This document shows positions 11,117 through 20,422 of a stretch of 64,000 nt of DNA, piece after piece. The translations under genes were made by a program, and so were the position numbers. The first letter of the stretch is position 1. Each line of letters begins with the position of its first letter. The DNA is taken from contig NZ_CAJHBS010000002.1 in NCBI RefSeq assembly GCF_904846705.1, positions 211,371 to 275,370 on the forward strand, in the 5' to 3' direction. The notes beneath the pieces are model-generated. The model worked only from the letters and a program-made list of their open reading frames with translations, searched no databases and was not told the DNA's origin. The DNA is from Psychrobacter sp. Pi2-52 (lineage in GTDB: Bacteria > Pseudomonadota > Gammaproteobacteria > Pseudomonadales > Moraxellaceae).

Positions 11117-11312
11117 CCGATGTCTATTAATGCATTTTTAGATGCAGAATATTAGCTTAGATTGGTTTATAGCTTGCAAAACACACATTAAAACTACCTC
11201 ACATATTATTTATTTTAAAACTTTAAATGTTTCTAGCCCGTTTTTAATGGTGACTAAATAAATTTACCATCAAAGACAGTTCGGCTAGTCACAAACCCTA
11301 TAGGATTAACTT

Positions 11313-12428
11313 ATGAGCAATCATACTGATTTGCCATCAAACAATGAAGACAGCACCCAAAGTTTGGGTGAGAATACAGATATTGATTTAAGCCAAAATA
11401 ATATCGAAGTTACCGAAGAGATTCATGCTATTGATGCAGAAGATATTGCATTAGACAATGATATGGCCATTGAAGAGTTTTTTGCACCAAGTGGCAATGC
11501 TCGTATGGCTGATGATTTTAGAGCAGGTTATGTCGCTATTGTTGGACGTCCAAATGTGGGTAAATCAACTTTGATGAACCACTTATTAGGTCAAAAGTTG
11601 TCTATCACTTCACGCAAACCACAAACCACCCGTCATCGTATTCATGGCATTTTGTCAAACCATGAAATGCAAGCGGTGTTTGTTGATACACCAGGTATTC
11701 ACCGTAACGAAGTACGTGCTATTAACGAACGTATGAATAAAGCGGCGGTATCGGCTTTAGTAGATGTAGATTTAGTACTGTTTGTTGTCGATTCAGATCA
11801 ATGGCGTGACGATGATTTATTGACCTTGCAAAAGCTCGGTGAGACCAATCTAACAGTCGTATTGGTTATTAATAAGTCAGATACTCTAAAAGATAAAGGC
11901 AGCGTGCTACCACTTATCGAAACTTTCAACGATAGTTTCGATTTTGCTGATATCGTTCCTGTATCTGCACTAAAAAATCAAAACTTAGATCGTTTGCAAG
12001 AAGTGATTGCCTCACATTTACCAGTCGCTGCGCCTATTTACGATACAGAACAAATCACAGATCGCTCTGAGCGATTTTTGGCCAGTGAAATTATTCGCGA
12101 AAAAATCATGCGTAGTGCAGGCGATGAAGTACCCTATGATTTAACGGTACAGATTGATGAGTTTAAAGACGAACCTGCACATACTGATCCAAAAACAGGG
12201 CGTCCACGCAAAGCTTGTACTTTCATCGATGCGACTATCTATGTTGAACGTGGTGGTCAAAAAGCCATCGTTATCGGTGACAAAGGTCAGCGTATCAAAC
12301 AAGTTGGTATGGATGCTCGTAAAGATATGGAGCAGTTATTCGGTAAAAAAATTATGTTAACTTTGTGGGTCAAAGTGAAACGTGGTTGGTCTGATGACGA
12401 GCGTGCGTTGACCAGTTTGGGCTATTGA
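11313..12428 (+). CDS. era: GTPase Era with acidic N-terminal extension
   Basis: Era binds the 3' end of 16S rRNA and is needed for 30S assembly. The GTPase domain shows G1 GRPNVGKST (about residues 77-85), G3 D-T-P-G-I-H and G4 N-K-S-D. A C-terminal KH domain includes V-I-G-D-K-G-Q-R-I-K and ends in W-S-D-D-E-R-A-L-T-S-L-G-Y. At 371 aa it is about 70 residues longer than E. coli Era. The extra N-terminal part is polar and acidic (many D, E, N) with low complexity, and a good ribosome site (AGGA) supports this start. Confidence 0.97.
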   Translation: MSNHTDLPSNNEDSTQSLGENTDIDLSQNNIEVTEEIHAIDAEDIALDNDMAIEEFFAPSGNARMADDFRAGYVAIVGRPNVGKSTLMNHLLGQKLSITSRKPQTTRHRIHGILSNHEMQAVFVDTPGIHRNEVRAINERMNKAAVSALVDVDLVLFVVDSDQWRDDDLLTLQKLGETNLTVVLVINKSDTLKDKGSVLPLIETFNDSFDFADIVPVSALKNQNLDRLQEVIASHLPVAAPIYDTEQITDRSERFLASEIIREKIMRSAGDEVPYDLTVQIDEFKDEPAHTDPKTGRPRKACTFIDATIYVERGGQKAIVIGDKGQRIKQVGMDARKDMEQLFGKKIMLTLWVKVKRGWSDDERALTSLGY

Positions 12429-12491
12429 TAGCGGTTAAAAACGAACGCTTCAAAAGCACTGTCTGCCTTTTAGCTATTTAGGTAATAAAAA

Positions 12492-13283
12492 ATGCGTAAT
12501 GAAGCGCTCGTCGGGTATTTATTGCATCAGCGCCCTTATCAAGAAAAGCGCGCTTTGTATTATCTTTTTTCTCAACAACACGGTGTGATACATGGTGTTG
12601 GGAAAAAAGGCGCGCCACTATTTATGCCGTTACAGCTTTTTGCTACTGGCAAACGCGACCTAAAAACTTTCAGTCAAATTAATATTGCCTCGCAAGATAC
12701 GACTCAAGCTGACAGTGTTCAAAAAGACGGTGTTAAAAAAGATAGTAAACCTGCTGTCTTAGAAGCCGTACCTTACGCCAATATCAGCGGTCAACATCAG
12801 TATGCCGCACTATATATAAACGAGATTCTGTGGCGGTTGTTACCTACTGAAGACCCAATGCCTGTATTATGGCAGCATTATCAAATCAGTCTACAACAAC
12901 TCAAACAACCTCTAAGTAATAACGAGCTTCGTTTCTGTCTACGTCAGTTTGAGCAGTATCTATTTACCGAATTAGGATTCACTTTAACGTTAACGCATGA
13001 CAATGTTGAAAACCCCATCGAGTCTGATTGTACTTACCGCTTTTTACCGGATGTGGGTTTGCTCCCTGTATTGGTACATAATGAAGAATCTGAGCATTTA
13101 GCCAGTGAGTCTGGACAGACCGTCTTTAAGGGTGCAGATATCATAGAAATGGCACGCTTAGGTATTACTGAGCAAACGCTGAGCCATTGGTCCAAACTAC
13201 ATCGACATCTTATTGATCATTTGCTTGATTATCAGCCGCTACAAAGCCGTCTGTTATGGCAGCAGCAGCAGCGTTATCAATAA
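12492..13283 (+). CDS. recO: DNA repair protein RecO
   Basis: RecO works with RecF and RecR to load RecA on SSB-coated gaps. The 263 aa product opens with the OB-fold segment E-A-L-V-G-Y-L-L-H-Q-R-P-Y-Q-E and G-V-I-H-G-V-G-K-K-G, as in gammaproteobacterial RecO. An alpha-helical middle part (LYINEILWRLLP, FEQYLFTELGFTL) follows. Identification also rests on its place between era and pdxJ. About 30 hydrophilic residues (near 58-90) look like an insertion. Confidence 0.93.
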   Translation: MRNEALVGYLLHQRPYQEKRALYYLFSQQHGVIHGVGKKGAPLFMPLQLFATGKRDLKTFSQINIASQDTTQADSVQKDGVKKDSKPAVLEAVPYANISGQHQYAALYINEILWRLLPTEDPMPVLWQHYQISLQQLKQPLSNNELRFCLRQFEQYLFTELGFTLTLTHDNVENPIESDCTYRFLPDVGLLPVLVHNEESEHLASESGQTVFKGADIIEMARLGITEQTLSHWSKLHRHLIDHLLDYQPLQSRLLWQQQQRYQ

Positions 13284-13349
13284 CTGCATTCTCAAATATC
13301 ATCGTAGTATCAACTATATAAGTTAGGCTTAATTGTCCAAAGGATTTTT

Positions 13350-14123
13350 ATGAGTATCTCTGTATCTACCTCATCTGAAAACAATTCAAAAAAACCTTTG
13401 TTAGGCGTGAATATTGATCACGTGGCAACATTGCGTCAAGCGCGCGGTGTGAATTATCCGAGTCCTCTAGCTGCTGCATTACTGTGCGAAAAGGCAGGAG
13501 CAGATGGTATCACTATACATTTACGTGAAGATCGCCGTCATATACAAGATGCTGATGTTTATGAAATGGCAGGTCAGTTGTCGACGAGAATGAATCTAGA
13601 GATGGCAGCGACAGATGAGATGCTTGCAATTGCCTGCGAAGTTAAACCTTTTTGGGTATGTCTAGTACCTGAAAAGCGTGCAGAGTTAACGACAGAAGGT
13701 GGTCTTGATGTTGCAGGGCAAGTCACGTCTCTAAAAGAGTATGTTTATAAACTGCAAGATTATAATATTAAGGTTTCTTTGTTTATTGATCCTGATGACA
13801 AGCAGATTGCAGCCGCAATAGAATGTGGTGCAGACGCAATAGAATTGCATACTGGTGCTTATGCCGAAGCAGGATTAGCAAATGATACTGCCGCACAGTT
13901 GGCTGAGCTTCAAAGAATTGAACAAGCAGTAGCTACAGCACAGAGCCTAGATGATAAATTGCTTATTAACGCAGGTCATGGCTTAACGTGTGACAATGTT
14001 AATGCCATTGCAAAGATTGATGGTATATATGAATTAAATATCGGTCATGCACTTATTGCAGATGCGGTGTTTATAGGACTAGAGAGCGCTGTGACAATGA
14101 TGAAAGAGGCCATGTATAAATAG
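13350..14123 (+). CDS. pdxJ: pyridoxine 5'-phosphate synthase
   Basis: PdxJ condenses 1-deoxyxylulose 5-phosphate with 3-amino-2-oxopropyl phosphate to give pyridoxine 5'-phosphate, the last step of the DXP-dependent vitamin B6 pathway. The 257 aa TIM barrel shows [15 protein letters not shown], the [14 protein letters not shown] phosphate and active-site region, the catalytic-type glutamate segment E-L-H-T-G-A-Y-A and the C-terminal [10 protein letters not shown]. The recO-pdxJ order is conserved. Ribosome site AAAGGA. Confidence 0.97.
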   Translation: MSISVSTSSENNSKKPLLGVNIDHVATLRQARGVNYPSPLAAALLCEKAGADGITIHLREDRRHIQDADVYEMAGQLSTRMNLEMAATDEMLAIACEVKPFWVCLVPEKRAELTTEGGLDVAGQVTSLKEYVYKLQDYNIKVSLFIDPDDKQIAAAIECGADAIELHTGAYAEAGLANDTAAQLAELQRIEQAVATAQSLDDKLLINAGHGLTCDNVNAIAKIDGIYELNIGHALIADAVFIGLESAVTMMKEAMYK

Positions 14124-14143
14124 GTTTACATATATGGCCTTTA

Positions 14144-14869
14144 TTAACCGCTACATTTTGTAGGGTGGTCTACGTTAAGTTTATGTTTGACGATACCGGA
14201 TTGGTTAAAAGAGATTTGGTACATTGATTTGTTATAAGAAGAGGTAGGGCAATATTTTATATGACCGAAGTGTCCTCGTGGTCTGCCACTATCACCCCAA
14301 AATTTAGTATAGTGGCGCCTACCGCCAACTCTTAACTTCACTGTACTATATCTTAGGTTTAAGGATTGCTGAGTTAATAAGGTATCTACTTGAGAATCAA
14401 AGTGCTTATTGTTGTTTTTATCTACGAATAGCAGAAGTGTCTTATCACTGTTCCTATGGCACTGCTGTGCATCATTCGATAAACAAACCAAGACATCCTG
14501 CCGACTTATGTAACTTTCAGCCTTTGCTAATGATAAGGTACTCTCTAGTTGATGCTTAACACGTTGCGCTTCCATCCGTGCTAAGTGCGTTAAGATGCTT
14601 GGCGCCGCAATAGCTGCAATAATTCCTAATACCATTGTCGTCACAGTTAGCTCAACGAGAGTAAAGCCGTCTGATTGTTTGGCGTTTAAAATATTATTTT
14701 GAAGGGATGGTTTCCTATAATAGGCTAACTTTAATAGTTCATTGAATAACCTAGATGCAATAGCTAAGAAATTATCAATTCCATACCCGCCTATTCTGCA
14801 AATAGGTAAACAAAAGGTAAAAATGACTATTCTCTTATAATGGGCCAGTACCTTACTAAGTAAGTTCAT
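14144..14869 (-). CDS. FimT/GspH-type minor pseudopilin
   Basis: The type IV prepilin signature Q-S-D-G|F-T-L-V-E-L-T-V is followed by a hydrophobic helix (VTTMVLGIIAAIAAPSI) and a GspH/FimT-like globular part. This indicates a minor pilin or pseudopilin processed by PilD. With the only standard in-frame start (ATG at 14869), cleavage would come after residue 68, whereas prepilin leaders are usually 6-25 residues. No ATG, GTG or TTG lies in frame nearer the cleavage site. Either a rare start codon (ATT/ATA) is used or the 5' end is rearranged. It converges with pdxJ; no other pilus gene is adjacent. Confidence 0.82.
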   Translation of the reverse strand: MNLLSKVLAHYKRIVIFTFCLPICRIGGYGIDNFLAIASRLFNELLKLAYYRKPSLQNNILNAKQSDGFTLVELTVTTMVLGIIAAIAAPSILTHLARMEAQRVKHQLESTLSLAKAESYISRQDVLVCLSNDAQQCHRNSDKTLLLFVDKNNNKHFDSQVDTLLTQQSLNLRYSTVKLRVGGRRHYTKFWGDSGRPRGHFGHIKYCPTSSYNKSMYQISFNQSGIVKHKLNVDHPTKCSG

Positions 14870-15453
14870 AATGCGCTACATCCTATAGCTATTTGTCATT
14901 CAAGTAAAAAACAACGTCTCACACATCCTTGTGTTGACTATCTTTTAAGCAAACCAATTGTCCAAATTCTTTAAACTTTCTCTTATTTCACTGTATATAA
15001 AACACATACAACACCTAATTGCTTGATTTTCAGAAGAATATTGGTTTTTTACAATATATATGTAATATATAGCGACTGTCAAAAAATGTTTCAATTAGTG
15101 AAAGAACGATATTAGCAATAGAGAAAAAATTCTAATTGTAATAAAATGCTTCAAGAAAATAGCTATCAATAGACTATTCATCTATCGCAAACTGATGTGT
15201 AAAAGATAAGAAGCGTAAGGTGTGTTAGTTCTGGGTAACTTAGACTGTTTATTGTGTTTTAGTTACAACATTATCGTGTAATAATGTGTAGCTCGTTAAC
15301 GAAAAAAGTTGTAAACTGAATTAATAATCGCTAAGCTACTCCTTAATTGGTTTTGCTTTGTAACTTAAAATGCGTAAGAGATGTCTATCTTAGTACGTCT
15401 TGAGAATCGGTTTTGCTTAATGCATCACTAAAATTATCCTTTGGAGGAAGTCC
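14870..15453. other. long AT-rich intergenic region and ompA leader
   Basis: No coding region was found. A possible -10 (TAATAA, about 15277-15282) would give an untranslated leader of about 165 nt for the OmpA-type gene. The leader contains a 14-bp imperfect direct repeat, AATTGGTTTTGCTT (15345-15358) and AATCGGTTTTGCTT (15405-15418), exactly 60 bp apart. Confidence 0.45.
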
Positions 15454-16641
15454 ATGAAATTGAACAAAATAGCTCTAGCTCTATTTGCCGTAACAGCTGC
15501 TCCATTAGCAGCTAATGCTGGCGTTACTATTAGCCCACTACTATTAGGCTATCATTACAGCGAAGGTGCTGATGATGAGCAAGCGGAAGTGTTAGTTGAT
15601 GATGCTACTGGAGATGGTTACTATCAAGAAGATGGTCTTTATACTGGTGCAGCACTTGGTATCGAACTAACACCTTCTACACAATTTCAAGTAGAATACG
15701 GCGTTTCTAATACTGATGGCATTAGCAATAATGATGCTGACACAGGATCTTATGATGCTGAACAGGAAACTATTTCTGGTAACTTCTTAATTGGTACTGA
15801 AGAATTTACTGGTTACACTGACAGCGCATTCAAACCATATGTATTAGTTGGTGCTGGTCAGTCTAAAATTAAAATCGAAAATGCAGCTGGTAACGAAATT
15901 GCAGAATCAAAAGACACTATTGGTAACCTAGGTTTAGGTGCTATGTATCGTATCAACGATGCGTTAAGTCTACGTGGTGAAGCTCGTGCGGTTCATAACT
16001 TTGATAACAACTGGTGGGAAGGCATGGCTTTGGCCGGTCTAGAAGTAGTACTAGGTGGCCATCTAGCACCTACAGTAGCAGTACCGCCTATGCAAGAGCC
16101 AGTAGTTGACAACACTCCAGTAGTTGTTGTTGAAGCTGATCTTGATTCTGACGGTGATGGTGTACCTGATAGCATTGATGCATGCCCAGGCACTCCAATG
16201 AACGTAGTAGTTGATGAGCGCGGTTGCCCAGTACCAGTAGACATTACTGACGAACTGAAAATGGAACTACGTGTATTCTTTGATAACGACAAGTCAGCTA
16301 TCAAAAACCAGTACAAGCCAGAAATCGCTAAAGTAGCAGAGAAGATGCGTGAGTATCCTAACTCTACAGCTCGTGTAGAAGGTCATGCTTCTAAGACTGG
16401 TCCTTCAGCACGTTATAACCAACGTCTATCTGAAGCTCGTGCCGTTGCTGTTAAATCTATGCTAACTAACGAATTCGGTATTGCTCCAAACCGTTTATCA
16501 ACTGTAGGCTATGGTTATGACAATCCAATCGCTTCAAACGACACTGAAGAAGGTCGTGCTATGAACCGTCGTGTTTATGCCATCATCACTGGTGACAAAA
16601 CAATGACTGTTGAACAAACTAAAGATATGGTTGTTCAATAA
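15454..16641 (+). CDS. OmpA-family outer membrane protein
   Basis: The signal peptide MKLNKIALALFAVTAAPLAANA (displayed here in two parts: MKLNKIALALF, AVTAAPLAANA) precedes an eight-strand beta-barrel domain (about residues 23-195). A proline/valine hinge with one thrombospondin-3-type calcium loop (D-S-D-G-D-G-V-P-D-S-I-D-A-C-P-G-T-P) follows, then the OmpA C-terminal peptidoglycan-binding domain (about 270-385, with F-F-D-N-D-K-S-A-I, V-E-G-H-A-S and the N-x-x-L-S-x-x-R-A region). Mature length fits the OmpA/OprF class. It probably links outer membrane and cell wall. It has a strong GGAGGA ribosome site and its own terminator. Confidence 0.95.
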   Translation: MKLNKIALALFAVTAAPLAANAGVTISPLLLGYHYSEGADDEQAEVLVDDATGDGYYQEDGLYTGAALGIELTPSTQFQVEYGVSNTDGISNNDADTGSYDAEQETISGNFLIGTEEFTGYTDSAFKPYVLVGAGQSKIKIENAAGNEIAESKDTIGNLGLGAMYRINDALSLRGEARAVHNFDNNWWEGMALAGLEVVLGGHLAPTVAVPPMQEPVVDNTPVVVVEADLDSDGDGVPDSIDACPGTPMNVVVDERGCPVPVDITDELKMELRVFFDNDKSAIKNQYKPEIAKVAEKMREYPNSTARVEGHASKTGPSARYNQRLSEARAVAVKSMLTNEFGIAPNRLSTVGYGYDNPIASNDTEEGRAMNRRVYAIITGDKTMTVEQTKDMVVQ

Positions 16642-16680
16642 GTATTAGCAAAATAACCGTATAGTAAAATATATAGTTAC

Positions 16681-16712
16681 AAAAAAAGCCACCCAATGGG
16701 TGGCTTTTTTTT
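16681..16712 (+). terminator. intrinsic terminator of the ompA-like gene
   Basis: AAAAAAAGCCACCC, a short loop, GGGTGGCTTTTTTTT: strong GC stem with T run, 40 bp after the stop codon. Confidence 0.93.
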
Positions 16713-16990
16713 ATTTATGTATTGATAAAAGTGAGTTATTACATAAATTTATGAATCAATAATGTTATACTAGCCACCCAAACATTCTGTAAATTAACAG
16801 TATGTACATTAGCATAGCAATCTGTATGATGAATTCGTCAGTATAGATATTTGATTGTATTGAACTTTTTTATTTGATAGCATTCTTTTTTGCATCATCT
16901 TAGATTCAATATCTATCTGATTGATGATGAAAGTTTATTCAGCAGCGCTTACTGCTACTGCATTTTTTTAAGACGAAACGAGCATTTTAT
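16713..16990. other. intergenic region before typA
   Basis: AT-rich, with no gene recognised. An open frame starting at 16890 and running into typA is a shadow of typA and is not accepted. Confidence 0.4.
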
Positions 16991-18841
16991 ATGGCGAACG
17001 ATATCAAACACCTGCGTAACATTGCAATTATTGCCCACGTTGACCACGGTAAGACAACTTTGGTTGATAAGTTATTACATCAGTCTGGTACTTTTGGCGA
17101 CCGTGCAAACATTGCTGAGCGTGCAATGGACTCAGGTGATATTGAGCAAGAACGTGGTATTACCATTTTGGCTAAAAACACAGCTATCCGCTGGACAGAT
17201 AAAACTTCAGAAACTGAATACCGTATCAACATTGTTGACACCCCAGGTCACGCCGATTTCGGTGGTGAAGTTGAGCGTGTAATGTCTATGGTTGACTGCG
17301 TACTTTTAGTTGTTGACGCTGTTGATGGCCCAATGCCTCAGACTCGTTTTGTGACGCAAAAAGCATTCGAACAAGGTCTAAAGCCGATCGTTGTTATCAA
17401 CAAAATCGATCGTCCTGGCTCACGTCCTGATTGGGTAATGGATCAAATCTTTGATTTGTTTGACAACCTAGGTGCAAACGATGAGCAGCTTGATTTCCCA
17501 GTTGTTTATGCTTCAGCATTGAACGGTATCGCAGGTCTAGAGGCAGATGATTTAGCTGATGACATGACGCCATTGTTCAAAACTATCGTTGACGTTGTTC
17601 AGCCTCCACAGGTTGATGCTGACGCTCCGTTCCGTATGCAAATTTCAAGCCTTGACTACAACAGCTTCGTTGGTGTAATCGGTATTGGCCGTATTCAACG
17701 TGGTAAAGTTAAACTTAACACGCCAGTGACTGTCATTGATAAGCATGGCAAAACGCGTAACGGTCGTATCTTAAAAATTATGGGTTACCATGGTCTTGAT
17801 CGTATTGATGTTGAAGATGCACAAGCCGGTGATATCGTTTGTATCACAGGTATCGATGCGCTAAATATCTCTGATACTATTTGTGATCCTAACAACGTTG
17901 AAGCATTACCAGCACTAACGGTAGATCAACCTACAGTATCTATGAACTTCCAAGTAAATAATTCACCATTTGCTGGTCGTGAAGGTAAGTTCGTGACTTC
18001 ACGTAATATTCGTGAGCGTCTTGAGCGTGAGTTGATTCATAACGTAGCATTGCGTGTAGAAGACACTGAGTCTCCTGACAAATTTAAAGTATCAGGTCGT
18101 GGTGAGCTTCATTTATCAGTACTTATCGAAAACATGCGCCGTGAAGGTTTTGAGCTAGGTGTTTCTGGTCCAGAAGTTATCGTCAAAGAAGTTGATGGTA
18201 AGCTACAAGAGCCGTATGAAAACGTTGTCTTCGATATCGAAGAAGAGCATCAAGGTTCTATCATGGAGCAAGTTGGTCTACGCAAAGGCGAGATGACTAA
18301 CATGGAGCTGGACGGTAAAGGCCGTATGCGTATCGAGGCAACCATACCAGCGCGTGGCTTGATCGGTTTCCGTTCTGAGTTCCTAACCCTGACTTCAGGT
18401 AGTGGTATCATGACCTCGAGCTTCTCACATTACGGTCCACAGAAGATCGGTGATGTTGGTGGTCGTTCTAACGGTGTATTGGTTTCTATGGCAAATGGTA
18501 CTTGCCTAGGTTTTGCTCTATTTAACCTACAGAAACGCGGTAAGTTGTTTGCTGAGCCACAGCTTGAAGTTTATGAAGGTATGATTGTTGGTCTTAACTC
18601 TCGTAACGATGATATGACTGTTAACCCAACGACTGCTAAACAGTTAACCAACGTACGTGCTAGTGGTACTGACGAAGCATTGACGTTGACGCCAGCAGTG
18701 AAATTCACTCTTGAGCAAGCGCTTGAATTTATTCAAGACGATGAGCTAGTCGAAGTAACGCCAAAAGCGGTACGTATTCGTAAGCGCTACTTGACTGAAA
18801 GTGAGCGTAAACGTCACGGCCGTGGTAAAAAAGGTGCTTAA
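16991..18841 (+). CDS. typA: ribosome-associated GTPase TypA/BipA
   Basis: TypA/BipA is a translational GTPase linked to ribosome assembly and growth at low temperature or under stress. The 616 aa product has P-loop [14 protein letters not shown], the effector segment [26 protein letters not shown] and N-K-I-D-R-P. EF-G-like domains follow, then the BipA-specific C-terminal domain. A role in cold growth would suit a psychrotolerant host, but that is inference. It stands alone with its own terminator. Confidence 0.98.
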   Translation: MANDIKHLRNIAIIAHVDHGKTTLVDKLLHQSGTFGDRANIAERAMDSGDIEQERGITILAKNTAIRWTDKTSETEYRINIVDTPGHADFGGEVERVMSMVDCVLLVVDAVDGPMPQTRFVTQKAFEQGLKPIVVINKIDRPGSRPDWVMDQIFDLFDNLGANDEQLDFPVVYASALNGIAGLEADDLADDMTPLFKTIVDVVQPPQVDADAPFRMQISSLDYNSFVGVIGIGRIQRGKVKLNTPVTVIDKHGKTRNGRILKIMGYHGLDRIDVEDAQAGDIVCITGIDALNISDTICDPNNVEALPALTVDQPTVSMNFQVNNSPFAGREGKFVTSRNIRERLERELIHNVALRVEDTESPDKFKVSGRGELHLSVLIENMRREGFELGVSGPEVIVKEVDGKLQEPYENVVFDIEEEHQGSIMEQVGLRKGEMTNMELDGKGRMRIEATIPARGLIGFRSEFLTLTSGSGIMTSSFSHYGPQKIGDVGGRSNGVLVSMANGTCLGFALFNLQKRGKLFAEPQLEVYEGMIVGLNSRNDDMTVNPTTAKQLTNVRASGTDEALTLTPAVKFTLEQALEFIQDDELVEVTPKAVRIRKRYLTESERKRHGRGKKGA

Positions 18842-18938
18842 TATCAATAAGTGAGTTACTTAGTAATTCATAGTATTGATGTTTGACGCAACCACTTAGT
18901 GTCAGTAGTTTCTACGGGCAGTGAGTGATTCAAAAATG

Positions 18939-18988
18939 AGCAGTATAAGGTGAGCTATTAGTGGTTCACTTTATACTGCTTTTTTTTG
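18939..18988 (+). terminator. intrinsic terminator of typA
   Basis: A 17-bp stem (AGCAGTATAAGGTGAGC / GTTCACTTTATACTGCT with two G-U pairs) with a T run, about 100 bp after the stop. Confidence 0.88.
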
Positions 18989-19121
18989 TGTTGTAATCTT
19001 GGAAAAATACAGACAGAATGAATAGTGACGTTAATGTATTCAATTATTAACATGAAAGCTAGATGTGATACTAACTATATAAATATCTATTTGTGTATAG
19101 ATAAATTTTGAGGAAAAAACA

Positions 19122-19577
19122 ATGAGTATGGTTTCAGAGTTTAAAGAGTTCGCTGTCAAAGGTAATGTGATGGATTTGGCAGTCGGTGTCATCATCGGCG
19201 GGGCTTTTGCTACCATCACAAAATCTTTGGTAGATGATATTATTATGCCGATTGTCGCTTTTATTTTTGGCGGCGAGATTAATTTTGAAAACATGTTCTT
19301 AGTTTTAGGCGATGCACCTGATGGTATTGCTATGACTTATGATGCGCTCAAGGAGGCAGGTGTACCTGTATTGGCTTACGGTAGTTTTATTACCGTACTT
19401 ATTAACTTTCTAATCTTAGCTTTCATCATCTTTATGATGGTGAGAGGTGTCAATAAAATGCGCCGTGCTGAAGAGGTAGAGGAAGTTATAGAAGAAGCAG
19501 TAGAAGAGCCATCAGAGGAAGTGAAGTTGCTGCGCGAAATCAGTGCCAAATTAAGTAATACTAGTATTACGAAATAA
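19122..19577 (+). CDS. mscL: large-conductance mechanosensitive channel MscL
   Basis: MscL opens under high membrane tension and releases solutes on hypo-osmotic shock. The 151 aa product has the typical [16 protein letters not shown] start, TM1 ([20 protein letters not shown]), a periplasmic loop, TM2 (about residues 85-110) and a charged C-terminal helix ([13 protein letters not shown]). Good GAGGAAA ribosome site. Stands alone. Confidence 0.98.
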   Translation: MSMVSEFKEFAVKGNVMDLAVGVIIGGAFATITKSLVDDIIMPIVAFIFGGEINFENMFLVLGDAPDGIAMTYDALKEAGVPVLAYGSFITVLINFLILAFIIFMMVRGVNKMRRAEEVEEVIEEAVEEPSEEVKLLREISAKLSNTSITK

Positions 19578-19597
19578 ATTATCAAATCGTTGACAAT

Positions 19598-19632
19598 AAA
19601 AAAGGCTAACTTCTCGAGTTAGCCTTTTTTTC
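19598..19632. terminator. intrinsic terminator after mscL
   Basis: AAAAAAGGCTAAC / GTTAGCCTTTTTTT with a 7-nt loop. It lies between convergent genes and has A and T runs on both sides, so it can act in both directions. Confidence 0.92.
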
Positions 19633-19691
19633 TATGAAATAGTCACAGTTATTTTTGTAAACTATTTGGTGTGCCTACTAAAAGCAAATTG

Positions 19692-20132
19692 TTATGGAGT
19701 AACCACTACATAGTCATTGGTGTTAATCAGAATTTCTGATGGTTGATCGACAACGATACGTACTACGTTATTATCAACAACTTGAGATTTATAATAGTTG
19801 TCTTCTGCAACTGTGCAGCCTAAACAACGTCCCATCGCATTCCAAGGTTCAACAAATAGCTTCTGCTGTGCTTGATCTGCATTACCACCAATAAGTGAGA
19901 AAGGTAGGCTTACGATATAAGCTGCTGTTCCAGCTACCGCATTAACGAGTTGAAGTGGTTTACCGACAATCGTATCGACTACCATCGTTTCATATGAAGG
20001 ACCGAAATCAGTTTCATCAATTTCTATAGCTGCAAAAGTAGGTTGAATAGTCGCAGCTACCAATCCTAAAGTTGCCAATACAGTAAAAAATCTCTGCTTA
20101 ACTGTGCGTTGAGTTTTTGCTTTAACAGTCAT
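19692..20132 (-). CDS. small exported protein of unknown function
   Basis: A 146 aa protein with an N-terminal signal peptide (hydrophobic stretch FFTVLATLGLVAATIQPTFA, predicted cleavage after T-F-A-A). The middle part (TIVGKPLQLVNAVAGTAAYI, then VSLPFSLIGG) is weakly amphipathic or membrane-active looking. It is followed by F-V-E-P-W-N-A-M-G-R-C-L-G-C with a C-x-x-C pair. The same layout (hydrophobic V-x-G-T-A-x-Y-x-V-S/T-L-P and V-E-P-x...x-G-C) occurs in small conserved proteins of pseudomonads that are sometimes mislabelled as transporters. No function can be assigned. Confidence 0.75.
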   Translation of the reverse strand: MTVKAKTQRTVKQRFFTVLATLGLVAATIQPTFAAIEIDETDFGPSYETMVVDTIVGKPLQLVNAVAGTAAYIVSLPFSLIGGNADQAQQKLFVEPWNAMGRCLGCTVAEDNYYKSQVVDNNVVRIVVDQPSEILINTNDYVVVTP

Positions 20133-20422
20133 AACGATATCCTGAAACTCATAATAGTATGATTAATGGCTGCTGCTATTTCCACACAGGAATCTTGCGG
20201 CAACAATAGGTAGGCTAAATATTACAGAAAAATAAATGATACGCACTATTTATGTAAGCGCTAGCACTATTAAAGCAAGATGTGCGCTAATAAGCAACAA
20301 AAATGAGAATAATCTAGCTATAGCTTTGGCAGTATTTGATACTTTCAAAAATAAATACTCTGTCTAGATATTAGCCTCATTTAATCTAAATATACCTCAA
20401 GCAAACAGATGTCAGTTATTAG

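Noticed and set aside
16890..17282. 130-codon frame overlapping the start of typA
   Set aside because: Its second half is an alternative frame of the strongly coding typA and the first half is AT-rich intergenic sequence.
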